Positions 53,043 to 63,108 of a stretch of 64,000 nucleotides of DNA are shown piece by piece; positions within the stretch are counted from its first letter, which is position 1, and the number at the start of each line of letters is the position of its first letter. The stretch comes from Actinoplanes solisilvae (GTDB lineage: Bacteria; Actinomycetota; Actinomycetes; Mycobacteriales; Micromonosporaceae): assembly GCF_003999975.1 (NCBI RefSeq), contig NZ_RJAC01000001.1:868001-932000 (forward strand), read 5' to 3'. The notes below the pieces were generated by a model. That model was given only the letters and a program-made list of their open reading frames with translations. It ran no database searches and had not been told where the DNA came from. The position numbers were made by a program, and so were the translations under genes.

Positions 53043-53540
53043 GTGTTCCACCCGGTGGTGCGACGTCTGATTCTGCTCCTGGCAGCTCCGGCCACGCTGG
53101 TCGCCGCGGCCGCCCCGGCCCACGCCACGGTGCCGGCGCCACCCACGGTCACTCCCGCGGTGCTGATGTCTCAGGTCGTCACGATGACCAACCAGCAGCG
53201 CGCGGCCCACGGCTGCCGCCGGTTGCTCACCGTGGATCAGGGGTTGACCGTCGCCTCGGTGCGCCAGAGCGTCTACATGGCCCGCACCGGTCGCCACGAC
53301 CACGTCTGGAGCGACGGCACCACGTTCGCCCGCCGGTCACACCTGGCCGGGTACGAGCAACCGTCGGGCGAGAACATCGCCTGGGGCTACCGCACCGCGA
53401 CCGAGGTGATCCAGGCGTGGATGGCCAGCCCTGGGCACCGCGCCAACATGCTCAACTGCGGCGCCCGGTCGATCGGCACCGGCGTCGCCTACGCCGCGAA
53501 CGGCACGCTGTATTACACGCAGGTCTTCGGCTGGGAATGA
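53043..53540 (+). CDS. Secreted CAP-superfamily (SCP/PR1) protein
   Basis: A 165-aa exported protein. The signal peptide (residues 1-28, LILLLAAPATLVAAAAPAHA) is followed by a CAP domain with MTNQQRAAHGC, RHDHVWSD and SGENIAWGY, then the CAP signature SPGHRANMLN. CAP proteins have varied extracellular roles, some as hydrolases or lipid binders. Two cysteines could form a disulfide. The GTG at 53043 follows GGAGGCGACC. Confidence 0.88.
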   Translation: MFHPVVRRLILLLAAPATLVAAAAPAHATVPAPPTVTPAVLMSQVVTMTNQQRAAHGCRRLLTVDQGLTVASVRQSVYMARTGRHDHVWSDGTTFARRSHLAGYEQPSGENIAWGYRTATEVIQAWMASPGHRANMLNCGARSIGTGVAYAANGTLYYTQVFGWE

Positions 53541-53572
53541 ACCCCATCCGACCTTGATCGGACTGAAGGCTG

Positions 53573-54616
53573 CTACATCGCACAGTTGATCAGTACGGGT
53601 TCCGGGTGCAGGTCGACGCCGAAGCGCTCGCGCACGCCGTCACGCACCGTGCGGGCCAGGCCGAGCAGGGCCTCGGTGGTCCCGGTGCCCCGGTTGGTCA
53701 GGGCCAGCGTGTGCTTACTCGAGATGGCCACGCCGTCGCCGGCGAAGCCCTTCGGGAAACCGGCCTGCTCGATCAGCCAGGCCGCCGGGATCTTGACGGT
53801 GCCGTCGTCGCCGGGCCAGTGCGGGGCGTCGAGCCCGAGCTCGGCCCACTCGGCCGCCGACACGACAGGGTTGGTGAAGAACGAGCCGACCGACCAGGTG
53901 TCGTGATCGGCCGGGTCGAGCACCATCCCTTTATGCTCTCGGAGCTTGCGTACGGTGTCACGGGCGTGGCGCAGCGAGACCCGGTCACCCGCCTCGACGC
54001 CCAGGTTGCGGGCCAGCTCGGCATAGCGGATCGGCGCCGACTCGGCCGACCGCGCCAGCCGGAAGTCGACCTGCAGCACGACGAAGCGGTCGTTGTGCTT
54101 GAAGACGCTCGCGCGGTAGGCGAAGCCGCACTCGAGCGGGGACATCGCCCGGATCGAGTCGTGCTCCCGGTCGTACGCGTGCACCGCGACGATGGTGTGG
54201 GCGACCTCCTGCCCGTACGCCCCCACGTTCTGGATCGGGGTGGCGCCGGCCGAGCCCGGGATGCCGCTGAGGCACTCGATGCCCGAGAAGCCACGGTCGA
54301 CCGCATACGCCACGAAGTCGTCCCACGGCTCTCCGGCGAAGACCCGTACGACAACGCTGTCGGCCTGTTCCTCGACGACACGGATGCCCCGGTTACGCAG
54401 CAGCACGACCTCGCCGTCGAAACCGGCGTCGCCGATGACCACGTTGCTGCCGCCGGCCAGAATCAGCAGCGGGCGCTTCTCAGCGGTAGCTTTGCGCGCC
54501 CTTTCTAGCACTTCGTCCGTTTCGGTGGCGACCGTCAAGGTGCCGGCGGGCCCGCCTAGGCGTAGCGTCGTGTACGCCGACAGGTCGGTTTGCGCGGCGG
54601 CGGTAACGTCTGACAC
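53573..54616 (-). CDS. murB: UDP-N-acetylenolpyruvoylglucosamine reductase
   Basis: A 347-aa flavoenzyme that reduces UDP-GlcNAc-enolpyruvate to UDP-MurNAc in peptidoglycan synthesis, using NADPH. The FAD region has LLILAGGSNVVIGDAGFDG and GIPGSAGATPIQNVGAYGQE; the catalytic Ser is in SVGSFFTNPV, and the Glu lies near the C-terminus (HPEPVL). It is a type I MurB. GTG 54616 was chosen (GGGTGG upstream); GTG 54625 is the alternative. It is convergent with the CAP gene. Confidence 0.95.
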   Translation of the reverse strand: MSDVTAAAQTDLSAYTTLRLGGPAGTLTVATETDEVLERARKATAEKRPLLILAGGSNVVIGDAGFDGEVVLLRNRGIRVVEEQADSVVVRVFAGEPWDDFVAYAVDRGFSGIECLSGIPGSAGATPIQNVGAYGQEVAHTIVAVHAYDREHDSIRAMSPLECGFAYRASVFKHNDRFVVLQVDFRLARSAESAPIRYAELARNLGVEAGDRVSLRHARDTVRKLREHKGMVLDPADHDTWSVGSFFTNPVVSAAEWAELGLDAPHWPGDDGTVKIPAAWLIEQAGFPKGFAGDGVAISSKHTLALTNRGTGTTEALLGLARTVRDGVRERFGVDLHPEPVLINCAM

Positions 54617-54683
54617 GCCAACCACCCTAGGCTCAACGGTTCGGGGATCTCATCGGCGGTCCGGTGGAGCGGAGAGAATCGCG

Positions 54684-55445
54684 ATGAACAGGCTGCACGC
54701 GACGAAGGACTTCTGGCTGGCCGCGTTGCGCGCCGACAGCCCCGCGCTGCAGGACGCAGTCGTCCAGGCCGGCCCCGGTGTGGCCGTGCCCGGGTGTCCC
54801 GACTGGACGGTCGCCGACCTGGTCCAGCACCTCACGTCCGAGCTGCACTGGGTGCGCGAGACGACCGCGCGCGGCGTCACCGACCGGCCGGCCGAGGCCC
54901 CGGTGGTCACCCCCCAGCCCGACTGGGACGCGGCCCTCGACGGGTTGCGCCGCGAGCTCACCGGCACGATCGAGACGCTCGAGGCCCTCGACGCCGACTT
55001 CCCCGCCTGGAACTGGGCACCGCAGGCCAAGAAGGTGTCGTTCTGGCAGCGCCGCATGGCCCACGAGATCTCGGTGCACCGCTGGGACGCCGAGTCCGCC
55101 GCCGAGCGGGCCACGCCCATCGAGACCAAGCTGGCCGCTGACGGCGTGGGCGAGGTGCTCGACACGTGGCTGCCGGCCGGCCGCCGCAAGGGTCCGACCG
55201 ATCTGCACGGCGTGGTCCACCTGGCCGCGAGCGACGCGGGCTACGAGTGGTTCGTGCGGTTGCGCGGGGCCGGGGTGGCCCTGCTCGACACCGGCACGAT
55301 CCTCGACTCCGACGATCACCACGCCCGCGCCCAGGCGACCGGCACCGCCAGCGACCTGCTGCTCATGCTGATGGGCCGCATCCCGGCAGATCGCCTGGTC
55401 GTGACCGGTGACCCGCGCCTGGTCACCGCCCTGCGCACGGGCTGA
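54684..55445 (+). CDS. Maleylpyruvate isomerase family mycothiol-dependent enzyme
   Basis: A 253-aa protein of the DinB-like MDMPI family. The N-terminal four-helix domain has metal-binding histidine candidates in LVQHLTSELHWV and MAHEISVHRWDAE, with CPDWTVADLV before. The C-terminal domain is the small MDMPI_C type. Members use mycothiol as a thiol cofactor, fitting the presence of mshA in this genome. The precise reaction is unknown. ATG 54684 follows GGAGAG. Confidence 0.85.
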   Translation: MNRLHATKDFWLAALRADSPALQDAVVQAGPGVAVPGCPDWTVADLVQHLTSELHWVRETTARGVTDRPAEAPVVTPQPDWDAALDGLRRELTGTIETLEALDADFPAWNWAPQAKKVSFWQRRMAHEISVHRWDAESAAERATPIETKLAADGVGEVLDTWLPAGRRKGPTDLHGVVHLAASDAGYEWFVRLRGAGVALLDTGTILDSDDHHARAQATGTASDLLLMLMGRIPADRLVVTGDPRLVTALRTG

Positions 55446-55510
55446 CGTCCCGCAGATCACCCCTGGTTCATACCGGCACCGGGCTTACATTCGACTTACC
55501 GAGGTATCGC

Positions 55511-55543
55511 GAGCGGGTTCCGCTCCTACGATTAACCGGTTAA
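55511..55543. promoter_or_regulatory. Two candidate operators upstream of the GH1 gene
   Basis: GAGCGG-GTT-CCGCTC (55511-55525) and the perfect palindrome TTAACCGGTTAA (55532-55543) lie 42-75 bp before the glucosidase start. The CG-centred 12-mer is the form preferred by LacI-family repressors, and such a gene follows the glucosidase. Confidence 0.6.
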
Positions 55544-55585
55544 GTTCGTGTTTCCGTGTGTTTCTTACCAGGAGCGGGGAACGTC

Positions 55586-57004
<1,419 letters not shown>

Positions 57005-57010
<6 letters not shown>

Positions 57011-57049
57011 GCTTTGTGGCGACGCGGGGTGAGCTTTTGTGGTGACGCG
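57005..57049 (+). repeat. Short tandem duplication at the GH1-lacI junction
   Basis: Two copies of a 22/23-bp unit (57005-57026, 57027-57049; GGGTGAGCTT...GACGCG) differ at two positions. The duplication spans the glucosidase stop and the ribosome site and start of the regulator, so it duplicated the translation-initiation region. Confidence 0.75.
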
Positions 57050-58064
57050 GGAGCGGCCGACCCTGGAAGCAGTGGCGCGCCGCGCCGGGGTGTCCCGGGC
57101 GACCGTCTCCCGCGTCGTCAACGGCTCCACGTCGGTGGCCGCCTCGATCCGTGAGGCGGTCAACCGCGCCGTCGACGAACTGGGCTACGTGCCCAATCAG
57201 GCGGCGCGCAGCCTGGTCACCCAGCGCACCGAATCGGTCGCGCTGATCCTGCCCGAGACGGCCAACCGGGTCTTCTCGGACGACCTGTTCTTCCCGGCCA
57301 TCATCCGCGGCGTGGGCGTCGAGCTCGAGGCGGCCGACAAGCAACTCGTGCTGATGATGGCCGGCTCGGACCGCAGCCACGCCCGGGTCGAGCGCTACGC
57401 GGTGGCCGGCCACGTGGACGGCGTCATGTTCGCCTCCATGCACGGCGCCGACCCGCTCCCCGGCACGCTGGTGCGCCTTGGCATCCCGGTGATCTGCAGC
57501 GGCCGGCCGCTGAGCCTTCCAGAGCTGAGCGGCGCGTCGGTGCCCTATGTGGACGTGGATCACTTCGGCGGGGTCTGTGCGGCCGTACGCCATCTGGTCA
57601 CGGCCGGTCGCCGCCGGATCGCCACGATCGCCGGGCCGCAGGACATGGTGGCCGGCATCGACCGGCTCGCCGGCTATCGCGCCACGCTCGAGGAGGCCGG
57701 GCTCGCCCAGCACGTGGCGGTGGGCGACTTCACCCGCGAGTCGGGCATCCAGGCGATGCGCTCGCTGCTCGCCGACGACCCGGCCCTCGACGCGGTCTTC
57801 GTGGCGTCGGACATGATGGCCCACGGTGCCCTGCTGGCCCTGCGCGGCGCCGGCCGTCGCGTGCCGTCGGACGTCGCGGTGATCGGCTTCGACGACTTCG
57901 AGATCAGCCGCTACAGCGACCCGCCACTGACCACCGTGCGCCAGCCGATCGCCGACATGGGCCGCACGATGGCCCGCCAGATGCTCGGCCTGATCAACGG
58001 CGAGGAGGGCCTGCCCGACGCGGTCGTGCTACCGACCGAGCTGGTGGTCCGTGACTCCGCCTGA
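57042..58064 (+). CDS. LacI-family transcriptional regulator
   Basis: A 340-aa regulator. The N-terminal helix-turn-helix (PTLEAVARRAGVSRATVSRV, hinge VVNGSTSVAASIREAV) is followed by a periplasmic-binding-protein-like sugar domain ending with the GFDDFEISRYSDPPLTTVRQP signature. It probably represses the adjacent glucosidase gene until a beta-glucoside binds. GTG 57042 is eight bases after GGTGAG; the GTG at 57039 is possible too. It overlaps the convergent EI24 gene by 36 bp. Confidence 0.93.
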   Translation: MTRERPTLEAVARRAGVSRATVSRVVNGSTSVAASIREAVNRAVDELGYVPNQAARSLVTQRTESVALILPETANRVFSDDLFFPAIIRGVGVELEAADKQLVLMMAGSDRSHARVERYAVAGHVDGVMFASMHGADPLPGTLVRLGIPVICSGRPLSLPELSGASVPYVDVDHFGGVCAAVRHLVTAGRRRIATIAGPQDMVAGIDRLAGYRATLEEAGLAQHVAVGDFTRESGIQAMRSLLADDPALDAVFVASDMMAHGALLALRGAGRRVPSDVAVIGFDDFEISRYSDPPLTTVRQPIADMGRTMARQMLGLINGEEGLPDAVVLPTELVVRDSA

Positions 58065-58877
58065 CCCCGCACCGGCCGCGTTCACCGATGCGCCCGCACT
58101 CGCCGCCTGCACTGAACCGCCCGCGCTGACCGGCTGACCGAGCGTCTTTCGAGCGAGCAGGGTGGCGCCGGCGATCGCGGCCGGCATGAGCAGCACCGCG
58201 CCGAGCGGGATCAGGAAGCAACAGAAGACGGCCACCCCGAACCCGAGCGCCAGCGGCCGGTTCTTCGCCAGCACCACCCGCCGGTGCCGCAGCCGCTGAC
58301 CCCGCCGCTGGAACGGCACCCCGGTGAGCTCGACGGCGAGCAGCCACCCGCCGATGGCCCCGGCCAGCACCGGGATCACGGTCTGGCCGATCACCGGCAC
58401 GAACCCGAGCAGGAACAGCGGGATACCGATCAGGATCGACAGCCCGATCAGGCGAAGCGAGTCGACCAGGCTGCGGCGCAGCGACGGCCAGAAGCCGACC
58501 TCCACCTCGCCGGCCACGCCACCGAACTCGTCCTCGACCAGCTCGGAGATGCGCTCGTAGAACGGGTCGCCGATGAGCAGCGTGACCGCGGTGAAGGTGA
58601 GCACACCGAACAGCACCGACGCACCGACCAGCGCGATGCCGCCGAGCACGCGGGCGACGTCACGCGCCCACTCGGACCAGCCGTCGGCGAACCAGGTGAC
58701 CGTGGCCGACAGCTCGGGCAGGTAGTCGACGAGGAAGAACAGCGCCGTGCCGTAGAGCAGCCCCGAGATCAGGGCCGGCAGCAGCCCGAGCGCCAGCAGC
58801 TTGGGATGGCGCAGCACCAGGCCGAGGCCACGCGCCAGCATTCCGGCACCGGTGAAGAACTGCTTCGCTGCGGTCAC
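58029..58877 (-). CDS. EI24/CysZ-like membrane protein
   Basis: A 282-aa integral membrane protein. It has four or five hydrophobic segments and family landmarks GLLPALISGLLYG, LIGDPFYERISE and PVIGQTVIPVLAGAIGGW. EI24 proteins are relatives of CysZ, the sulfate channel. The C-terminal 35 residues are Ala/Gly/Ser-rich and lie within the region shared with the convergent LacI gene. The GTG at 58877 is chosen as family proteins start shortly before the first helix. Confidence 0.8.
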   Translation of the reverse strand: MTAAKQFFTGAGMLARGLGLVLRHPKLLALGLLPALISGLLYGTALFFLVDYLPELSATVTWFADGWSEWARDVARVLGGIALVGASVLFGVLTFTAVTLLIGDPFYERISELVEDEFGGVAGEVEVGFWPSLRRSLVDSLRLIGLSILIGIPLFLLGFVPVIGQTVIPVLAGAIGGWLLAVELTGVPFQRRGQRLRHRRVVLAKNRPLALGFGVAVFCCFLIPLGAVLLMPAAIAGATLLARKTLGQPVSAGGSVQAASAGASVNAAGAGSGGVTDHQLGR

Positions 58878-58928
58878 GTCCGGCAGCCTAGAACAGCCCA
58901 CGTAAATCCGCCGCGAAGCGCGGCTGTG

Positions 58929-59051
58929 CCGGTGGAGAACTCAGACCGGCGCCCGGACGCGGACGGCCGTCACCCGCCGAGCCTGTGGACAACTCAGACC
59001 GGCGCCCGGACGCGAAGGGCCGCCGCCCGCCGAGCCTGTGGACAACTCGGA
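58929..59051. repeat. 53-bp direct repeat (about 2.3 copies) with DnaA-box-like sites
   Basis: Copies at 58929-58981, 58982-59034 and a partial one from 59035. They share CAGACCGGCGCCCGGACGCG and differ at a few positions. Copies two and three begin with CCTGTGGACAACTC, containing TGTGGACAA (58984-58992, 59037-59045), the reverse complement of the actinobacterial DnaA box. Copy one has a degenerate box. This lies in a 347-bp non-coding stretch (58878-59224) with nothing else recognisable. Confidence 0.8.
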
Positions 59052-59224
59052 ACACCAGCGCCGGCCGACGCGTAGTGTCCGGCCCACTCCCCGGGCGGGC
59101 GGGAGACTTACAGACCAGGACGGGACTGCACTGCGGATGGTCGCGGGCCGGCGTGACCCCCCACTTGATCGACACGGTCGCCCGCGGAGGTCATGGCTCT
59201 TCGCGGAGCGGCCGCCGCCAAGGT

Positions 59225-59692
59225 TCAGGGGGTCACGGAGACCTCAGTGCTCGGGGCCGCCGAAGGGGACGACGGGGGATCGCTGGGCCACTCGCTGGGG
59301 TCGGTGGGGGTCGGGACCGGGGGCAGGGTCAGCGGCGGCAAAGGGTCGGAGGGCGACACCGTCGGGGACGTGGACGGCGCGGAGGTGGTGGTGGGCACGG
59401 CGGAGGTGGGCGTCGGGGAGGTGGGCGTCGGGGAGGTGGCCGGGACCGACGTGACGGGAGACGGCGGTGCGGAAGGTGTCAGGCCGGGCCTGGGCGGGTG
59501 GGCCGAGTAGCGCACGGCTACGGGCTCGGTGGTCGTCCTGGCCGGGGCCGCGCCCAGGACGCCCTCGCCGCCGGGAACGCCCACTGCAGCGGGGCGCTTG
59601 GCCGGGGCCGCGAGGCTCCAGCCGACCGCGACGGCGAGGGGAAGTCCTAACGTCACGAGTCCGACAAAGACTGATTTAGGGGATAGCCGCAC
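59225..59692 (-). CDS. Exported or membrane-anchored Pro/Ser/Thr-rich protein
   Basis: A 155-aa protein with an N-terminal hydrophobic segment (about residues 8-28, VFVGLVTLGLPLAVAVGW) and then a long tract of Thr, Pro and Ser, with TSPTPTSPTPTS-type repeats. No cleavage motif or domain is clear. It may be a cell-surface spacer or a glycosylated stalk. The GTG at 59692 lacks a strong ribosome site, so gene status is probable rather than certain. Confidence 0.55.
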   Translation of the reverse strand: MRLSPKSVFVGLVTLGLPLAVAVGWSLAAPAKRPAAVGVPGGEGVLGAAPARTTTEPVAVRYSAHPPRPGLTPSAPPSPVTSVPATSPTPTSPTPTSAVPTTTSAPSTSPTVSPSDPLPPLTLPPVPTPTDPSEWPSDPPSSPSAAPSTEVSVTP

Positions 59693-59749
59693 GCCCTAGA
59701 CAACGTAACTAGAGCCGAGAAAGGTTACGGCCCCACCGGCAGAACGGGG

Positions 59750-59778
59750 TTGATCAATAGGTGCGGGGCCGGTACTGT
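59750..59778 (+). promoter_or_regulatory. Candidate housekeeping promoter of the exported protein gene
   Basis: TTGATC (59750-59755), 17 bp, TACTGT (59773-59778). The spacing is ideal and the ATG is 51 bp downstream. Confidence 0.5.
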
Positions 59779-59828
59779 CCGCTGGCTCCCCTCTGTCGGG
59801 TTGGGGAGTCACACCAAACGGGGGACAG

Positions 59829-60854
59829 ATGAGAACCGTTTACCGTCGTGGGTTGCCGGCCCTGCTCACCGTGGCTCTAACCACGGGTGTCGTCGGATTC
59901 GGCACGCCGGCGCTCGCCGCCGGCGCAGCGCCCACCGGCACCTTCACGCTCAGCGCCAACGCGATTTGGTCCGGCCAGCGCGTGACGCTGACTCAGAACG
60001 ACCTGAACGACCCCGAGGGCGATGCGGTCACCCGCAAGATCTTCTGGGGTGACGGTGCCAGCGTCGAGACCAACGGCACCGAGACATCGTGGACGCACAC
60101 CTACATCAACACCCCCGCGACCTACACCGTGAGCGTCAAGCTCAATGACGGTGAGACGGAGGTGCCGGCGACGCTGGCCTCTCCGACGGTCGCGATCACC
60201 AACGCACCGGGCACCCTGGGCTGGAAGAACAGCACGGTCTGGACGTACCCGGGCTACTACAACGAGGCCACCTTCGCCCCGACCAACCTGCCGACGAACG
60301 CCGACCAGGCGTGGACCGACTGGAAGGACGGGGAGTACACCCTCCTCAAGGAGGGCGCGGCCTCTACCGAGGCGGGGCACTGGTACCCGACCGGGACCTT
60401 CTCCCCGACGGTGCAGTTCGAGAACAAGAACGGCAAGGCCAACGTACGCACGGCCAACGCCCTCAACGTTCGCGACGACACCACCGCCCCCACCGCGGGC
60501 TTCACCTGGCCGGCCAAGAACGTCGCCAACGCGGCCAAGTCGTACCAGACGCTGCGCGGCACCGGCCGGGACAGCGAGGCGGGTGCCGACGGCGCCGAGG
60601 TCTGGATCTACAAGTGGAACAACGTCGGATTCATCGCCTACTGGGACTTCGCCCGGAAGAACTGGATCAAGTACAACGGTGATGACATCCCGATGACCGC
60701 GATCGCCGACGTGCCGGTGAGCGCCTCGGGCACGTGGGCCGTGCCGGTCAACGGCTTCGCCAAGGGCTGGAAGATCGAGGTTGGCTACTCGGTCTACGAC
60801 AAGGTCGGAAACTACAGCGAGCCCAAGTGGGCTGACTTCACGCTGACCAGCTGA
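59829..60854 (+). CDS. Secreted protein with PKD-like domain
   Basis: A 341-aa exported protein. The signal peptide (residues 1-31, ending ALAAGA) is followed by a beta-sandwich region resembling PKD (DPEGDAVTRKIFWGDG and THTYINTPATYTVSVKLNDG). The C-terminal half is Trp/Tyr-rich with a YDKVGNYSEPKWADF end, like Ig-like adhesion modules. No enzyme motif is seen. It is probably a wall- or matrix-associated structural protein. Confidence 0.75.
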   Translation: MRTVYRRGLPALLTVALTTGVVGFGTPALAAGAAPTGTFTLSANAIWSGQRVTLTQNDLNDPEGDAVTRKIFWGDGASVETNGTETSWTHTYINTPATYTVSVKLNDGETEVPATLASPTVAITNAPGTLGWKNSTVWTYPGYYNEATFAPTNLPTNADQAWTDWKDGEYTLLKEGAASTEAGHWYPTGTFSPTVQFENKNGKANVRTANALNVRDDTTAPTAGFTWPAKNVANAAKSYQTLRGTGRDSEAGADGAEVWIYKWNNVGFIAYWDFARKNWIKYNGDDIPMTAIADVPVSASGTWAVPVNGFAKGWKIEVGYSVYDKVGNYSEPKWADFTLTS

Positions 60855-60872
60855 CCATCGCAGTAGCCGATC

Positions 60873-60904
60873 GAGGGCTCGTCCGGGAAACCGGGCGGGC
60901 CCTC
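60873..60904. terminator. Bidirectional terminator between convergent genes
   Basis: GAGGGC...CCGGG pairs with CCGGG...GCCCTC (60873-60889 with 60890-60904) around AAA. It lies between the PKD protein stop and the hydrolase stop. Confidence 0.65.
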
Positions 60905-61790
60905 AGTCGTTCAAGAACGCTGACACACGCTCACGCAGCTCGCGCCGGTTGTTCCACAGTACGGCCGGGTGGTCGTACACATGAAGGTCGGCCTCGGGCA
61001 GCAGCGCGGCCAGCCGCTCGGCGCCGGCGGCCGGATGCACCTCGTCGCCGACGCAACCGATCACCAGCGCGCGACCCTGGAAGGCCCGTAGCGCCGACTC
61101 GTCGGCCACCGCGGGCTCGTGCCACAGGGTCGTCAGCTCGGGGGACAGACCGTCGCGCTGCAGCTGCTCGACGCGCTGCCGCAGGAAGCTCCAACCGGTC
61201 GGCGTGTTGCGCACCGACGGCGGCATCTCGGCCTCGACCGCGGCGGCGATCGCGGCTGCCTCGCCCGACTCGACCGCGGCCAGCAGCCTTTCCAGACGGG
61301 TCTCGGCGGCCGGCGAGCGGGTGCCGTCGAGCGGCGCGGGCAGATAGAAGACCACCCGCTCGAAACGGCCGGGCGACTCGCTGAGCAGCCGGGCGAGCGC
61401 GGCTGCGCCCATGCTGACGCCGAACGCCCTGGTGGCGCTGGTGCGGTCGGCGACGGCGCGCAGGTCGGAGGCGAGATCGCCGAAGCTCCAGGGACCGACC
61501 GGGGCGTCGGAACGGCCGTGCCCGCGGAAGTGGAAGAAGACCCGGCGACCGGCGACCGCGCTGCCCAACGGGCGGGTGCCGGCGATGTCGCCGCCCAGCC
61601 CGTGGCCGAACACCGTCACGGGATCACCGACGCCGGTGATCAGCTGCTCAAGCCGTACGCCGGAAGGGGTTTGAACGATCTCGGTCGGTGCCGTGGGAAG
61701 GGTTGGACGGCCCGAGCGCGGACCGGTGGGGTCGGGACGCTGCAGGCGGGGGCCGCCGTCTGGGGGCGGAGGCCCGAACCGCCGCCTCAC
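60903..61790 (-). CDS. Alpha/beta hydrolase
   Basis: A 295-aa protein. FGHGLGGDI is the oxyanion region, FGVSMGAAALAR has the nucleophile elbow G-x-S-M-G, and VGDEVHPAAG followed by a late His (VYDHPAVLW) completes the fold. The GTG at 61790 overlaps the DUF2516 stop (GTGA); no other start lies before the domain. The first 35 residues are Pro-rich and look unfolded. Substrate unknown. Confidence 0.85.
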   Translation of the reverse strand: MRRRFGPPPPDGGPRLQRPDPTGPRSGRPTLPTAPTEIVQTPSGVRLEQLITGVGDPVTVFGHGLGGDIAGTRPLGSAVAGRRVFFHFRGHGRSDAPVGPWSFGDLASDLRAVADRTSATRAFGVSMGAAALARLLSESPGRFERVVFYLPAPLDGTRSPAAETRLERLLAAVESGEAAAIAAAVEAEMPPSVRNTPTGWSFLRQRVEQLQRDGLSPELTTLWHEPAVADESALRAFQGRALVIGCVGDEVHPAAGAERLAALLPEADLHVYDHPAVLWNNRRELRERVSAFLND

Positions 61791-62101
61791 CAGAAGCCTT
61801 TGCCGTCCGACAGATCTTTCAGGCCGGGACGGACGTCGAGCAGGTAGATGAGCGCGGCGGCGATGCCGATCAGGCTGAAGATGCCCACCGGGCCGCTGAG
61901 CAGCAGCGTGAGGATTATGCAGATCGCGAGGATCGCCGCCCACGCGCCCTTGGGCAGGGTGCCGATGGCCTGGAATCCGTCGCCCTTCTGCGTCAGGCAG
62001 TGGATCAGCGCGATCGCCTGGATCACCAGCGAGAAGATGAGGATGAGCAGGTTGATATAGCCGACGGCGTCGGCGTAGAAGATCGGCGCGGAGGAGGCCA
62101 T
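61787..62101 (-). CDS. DUF2516 family membrane protein
   Basis: A 104-aa protein with three hydrophobic segments (about residues 15-37, 55-70, 73-90), ending LKDLSDGKGFW. The pattern GAWAAILAICIILTLL and the place between HbhA-like and hydrolase genes match the DUF2516 family (Rv0476 in M. tuberculosis, also next to hbhA). Function unknown. Confidence 0.85.
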   Translation of the reverse strand: MASSAPIFYADAVGYINLLILIFSLVIQAIALIHCLTQKGDGFQAIGTLPKGAWAAILAICIILTLLLSGPVGIFSLIGIAAALIYLLDVRPGLKDLSDGKGFW

Positions 62102-62167
62102 GAGGGAAAGTCTATGCCGCGGGGCCCGGCACCGGCCGGACCCCGCGGATCATGAGTTACCGGTTTG

Positions 62168-62602
62168 TCACTTGGTGGTCGTGCGCTTGCGCGGCTTCGG
62201 GGCCGGCTTGGCCTCGATGGCAGCGGGCGCCTCGGTCGCCTCGATGTCGGCGTTCACGACGTCGGCGGCCTCGACGACACCGGTGCCGACCACGCGCTCG
62301 CCCCGGGCGACCAGCGCCGTGTAGGCCGCGACAGCGCGGTCCTGGGCGATCTGGGCGAACGAGGTGGCGACGCTGGCGGCGTTGCCCCGCAGCGCGGTGA
62401 AGTCTGTCGTGGACGCGGTCTCGCGCAGCTCGGCGGCCTTGGTGCCGGCCTGCTCGTTGTAGACGCGCAGCGAGGCGGCGGCGCGCTCGCTGAGCTCGTT
62501 GACCACGGCGGGCAGCTTGCGCAGCTGCTGAACCGCGAGGTCACCGGCGCCGGCGGCGGCGTAGAGCGGGGCGGGGAAACGGGTCTTGGTCTGGTCGGTC
62601 AC
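62168..62602 (-). CDS. HbhA-like (heparin-binding haemagglutinin) protein
   Basis: A 144-aa protein. A coiled coil (residues about 10-110, PLYAAAGAGDLAVQQLRKLP) precedes a C-terminal Ala/Pro/Lys tail (KPAPKPRKRTTTK), the layout of mycobacterial HbhA. In pathogens the tail binds heparan sulfate; in soil actinobacteria the homologue probably has a membrane- or lipid-related role. The GTG start overlaps the XRE stop. Confidence 0.8.
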   Translation of the reverse strand: MTDQTKTRFPAPLYAAAGAGDLAVQQLRKLPAVVNELSERAAASLRVYNEQAGTKAAELRETASTTDFTALRGNAASVATSFAQIAQDRAVAAYTALVARGERVVGTGVVEAADVVNADIEATEAPAAIEAKPAPKPRKRTTTK

Positions 62603-63039
62603 TTCTGCTCCTCGACTGTGGGAGTGGTCTCGGGCTCAGAGACGTCGGGTGTCGTCTCGGACTCGGGCTCGGCGGCCTTGTCGGCCGGCCGGTCACGCGC
62701 GTTCTCGTTGCGGAACGTCTCGTAGATCTGCGACAGCGACTGCTTCTGAGCGATCGTCAGCTCGGGATCGACCGCGATCGCGGCCAGCACGCCCTGCTGG
62801 CCCTCACTGTCCAGAAGGCCGGCGCGCAGGTACATCGCGGGAGTGGACACCCGCAGCGCGCTGGCGAGCTGCTGCAGAACCTCGGCGCTGGGCTTACGCA
62901 GGCCACGCTCGATCTGGCTGAGGTAAGGGTTGCTCACGCCCGCCTTGTCGGCGAGCTGACGCAGCGAGATCTTGGCGGTCTGCCGGAGGTCGCGGATGAA
63001 ACCGCCGATGTCCTCGGGCAGATCCTTGGGTGTGGCCAT
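62599..63039 (-). CDS. XRE-family transcriptional regulator
   Basis: A 146-aa regulator. The helix-turn-helix (SLRQLADKAGVSNPYLSQIE-RGLRKPS) is at about residues 25-55, followed by a helical dimerisation part and an acidic Glu/Thr/Pro-rich tail. The homologue in M. tuberculosis (Rv0474) also precedes hbhA. A 15-bp inverted repeat directly upstream is a likely autoregulatory operator. Confidence 0.92.
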   Translation of the reverse strand: MATPKDLPEDIGGFIRDLRQTAKISLRQLADKAGVSNPYLSQIERGLRKPSAEVLQQLASALRVSTPAMYLRAGLLDSEGQQGVLAAIAVDPELTIAQKQSLSQIYETFRNENARDRPADKAAEPESETTPDVSEPETTPTVEEQK

Positions 63040-63061
63040 GCGTTCGACGGTAGCCCGGGGT

Positions 63062-63098
63062 GCTAGCTCTTGCAAGCAAAACGCTTGCAAAAGCTAGC
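63062..63098. promoter_or_regulatory. Inverted repeat, probable operator of the XRE regulator
   Basis: GCTAGCTCTTGCAAG (63062-63076) and CTTGCAAAAGCTAGC (63084-63098) are complementary at 14 of 15 positions across a 7-bp AT-rich spacer. The centre lies about 40 bp before the XRE start. Confidence 0.65.
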
Positions 63099-63108
63099 GT
63101 GAAACGAG

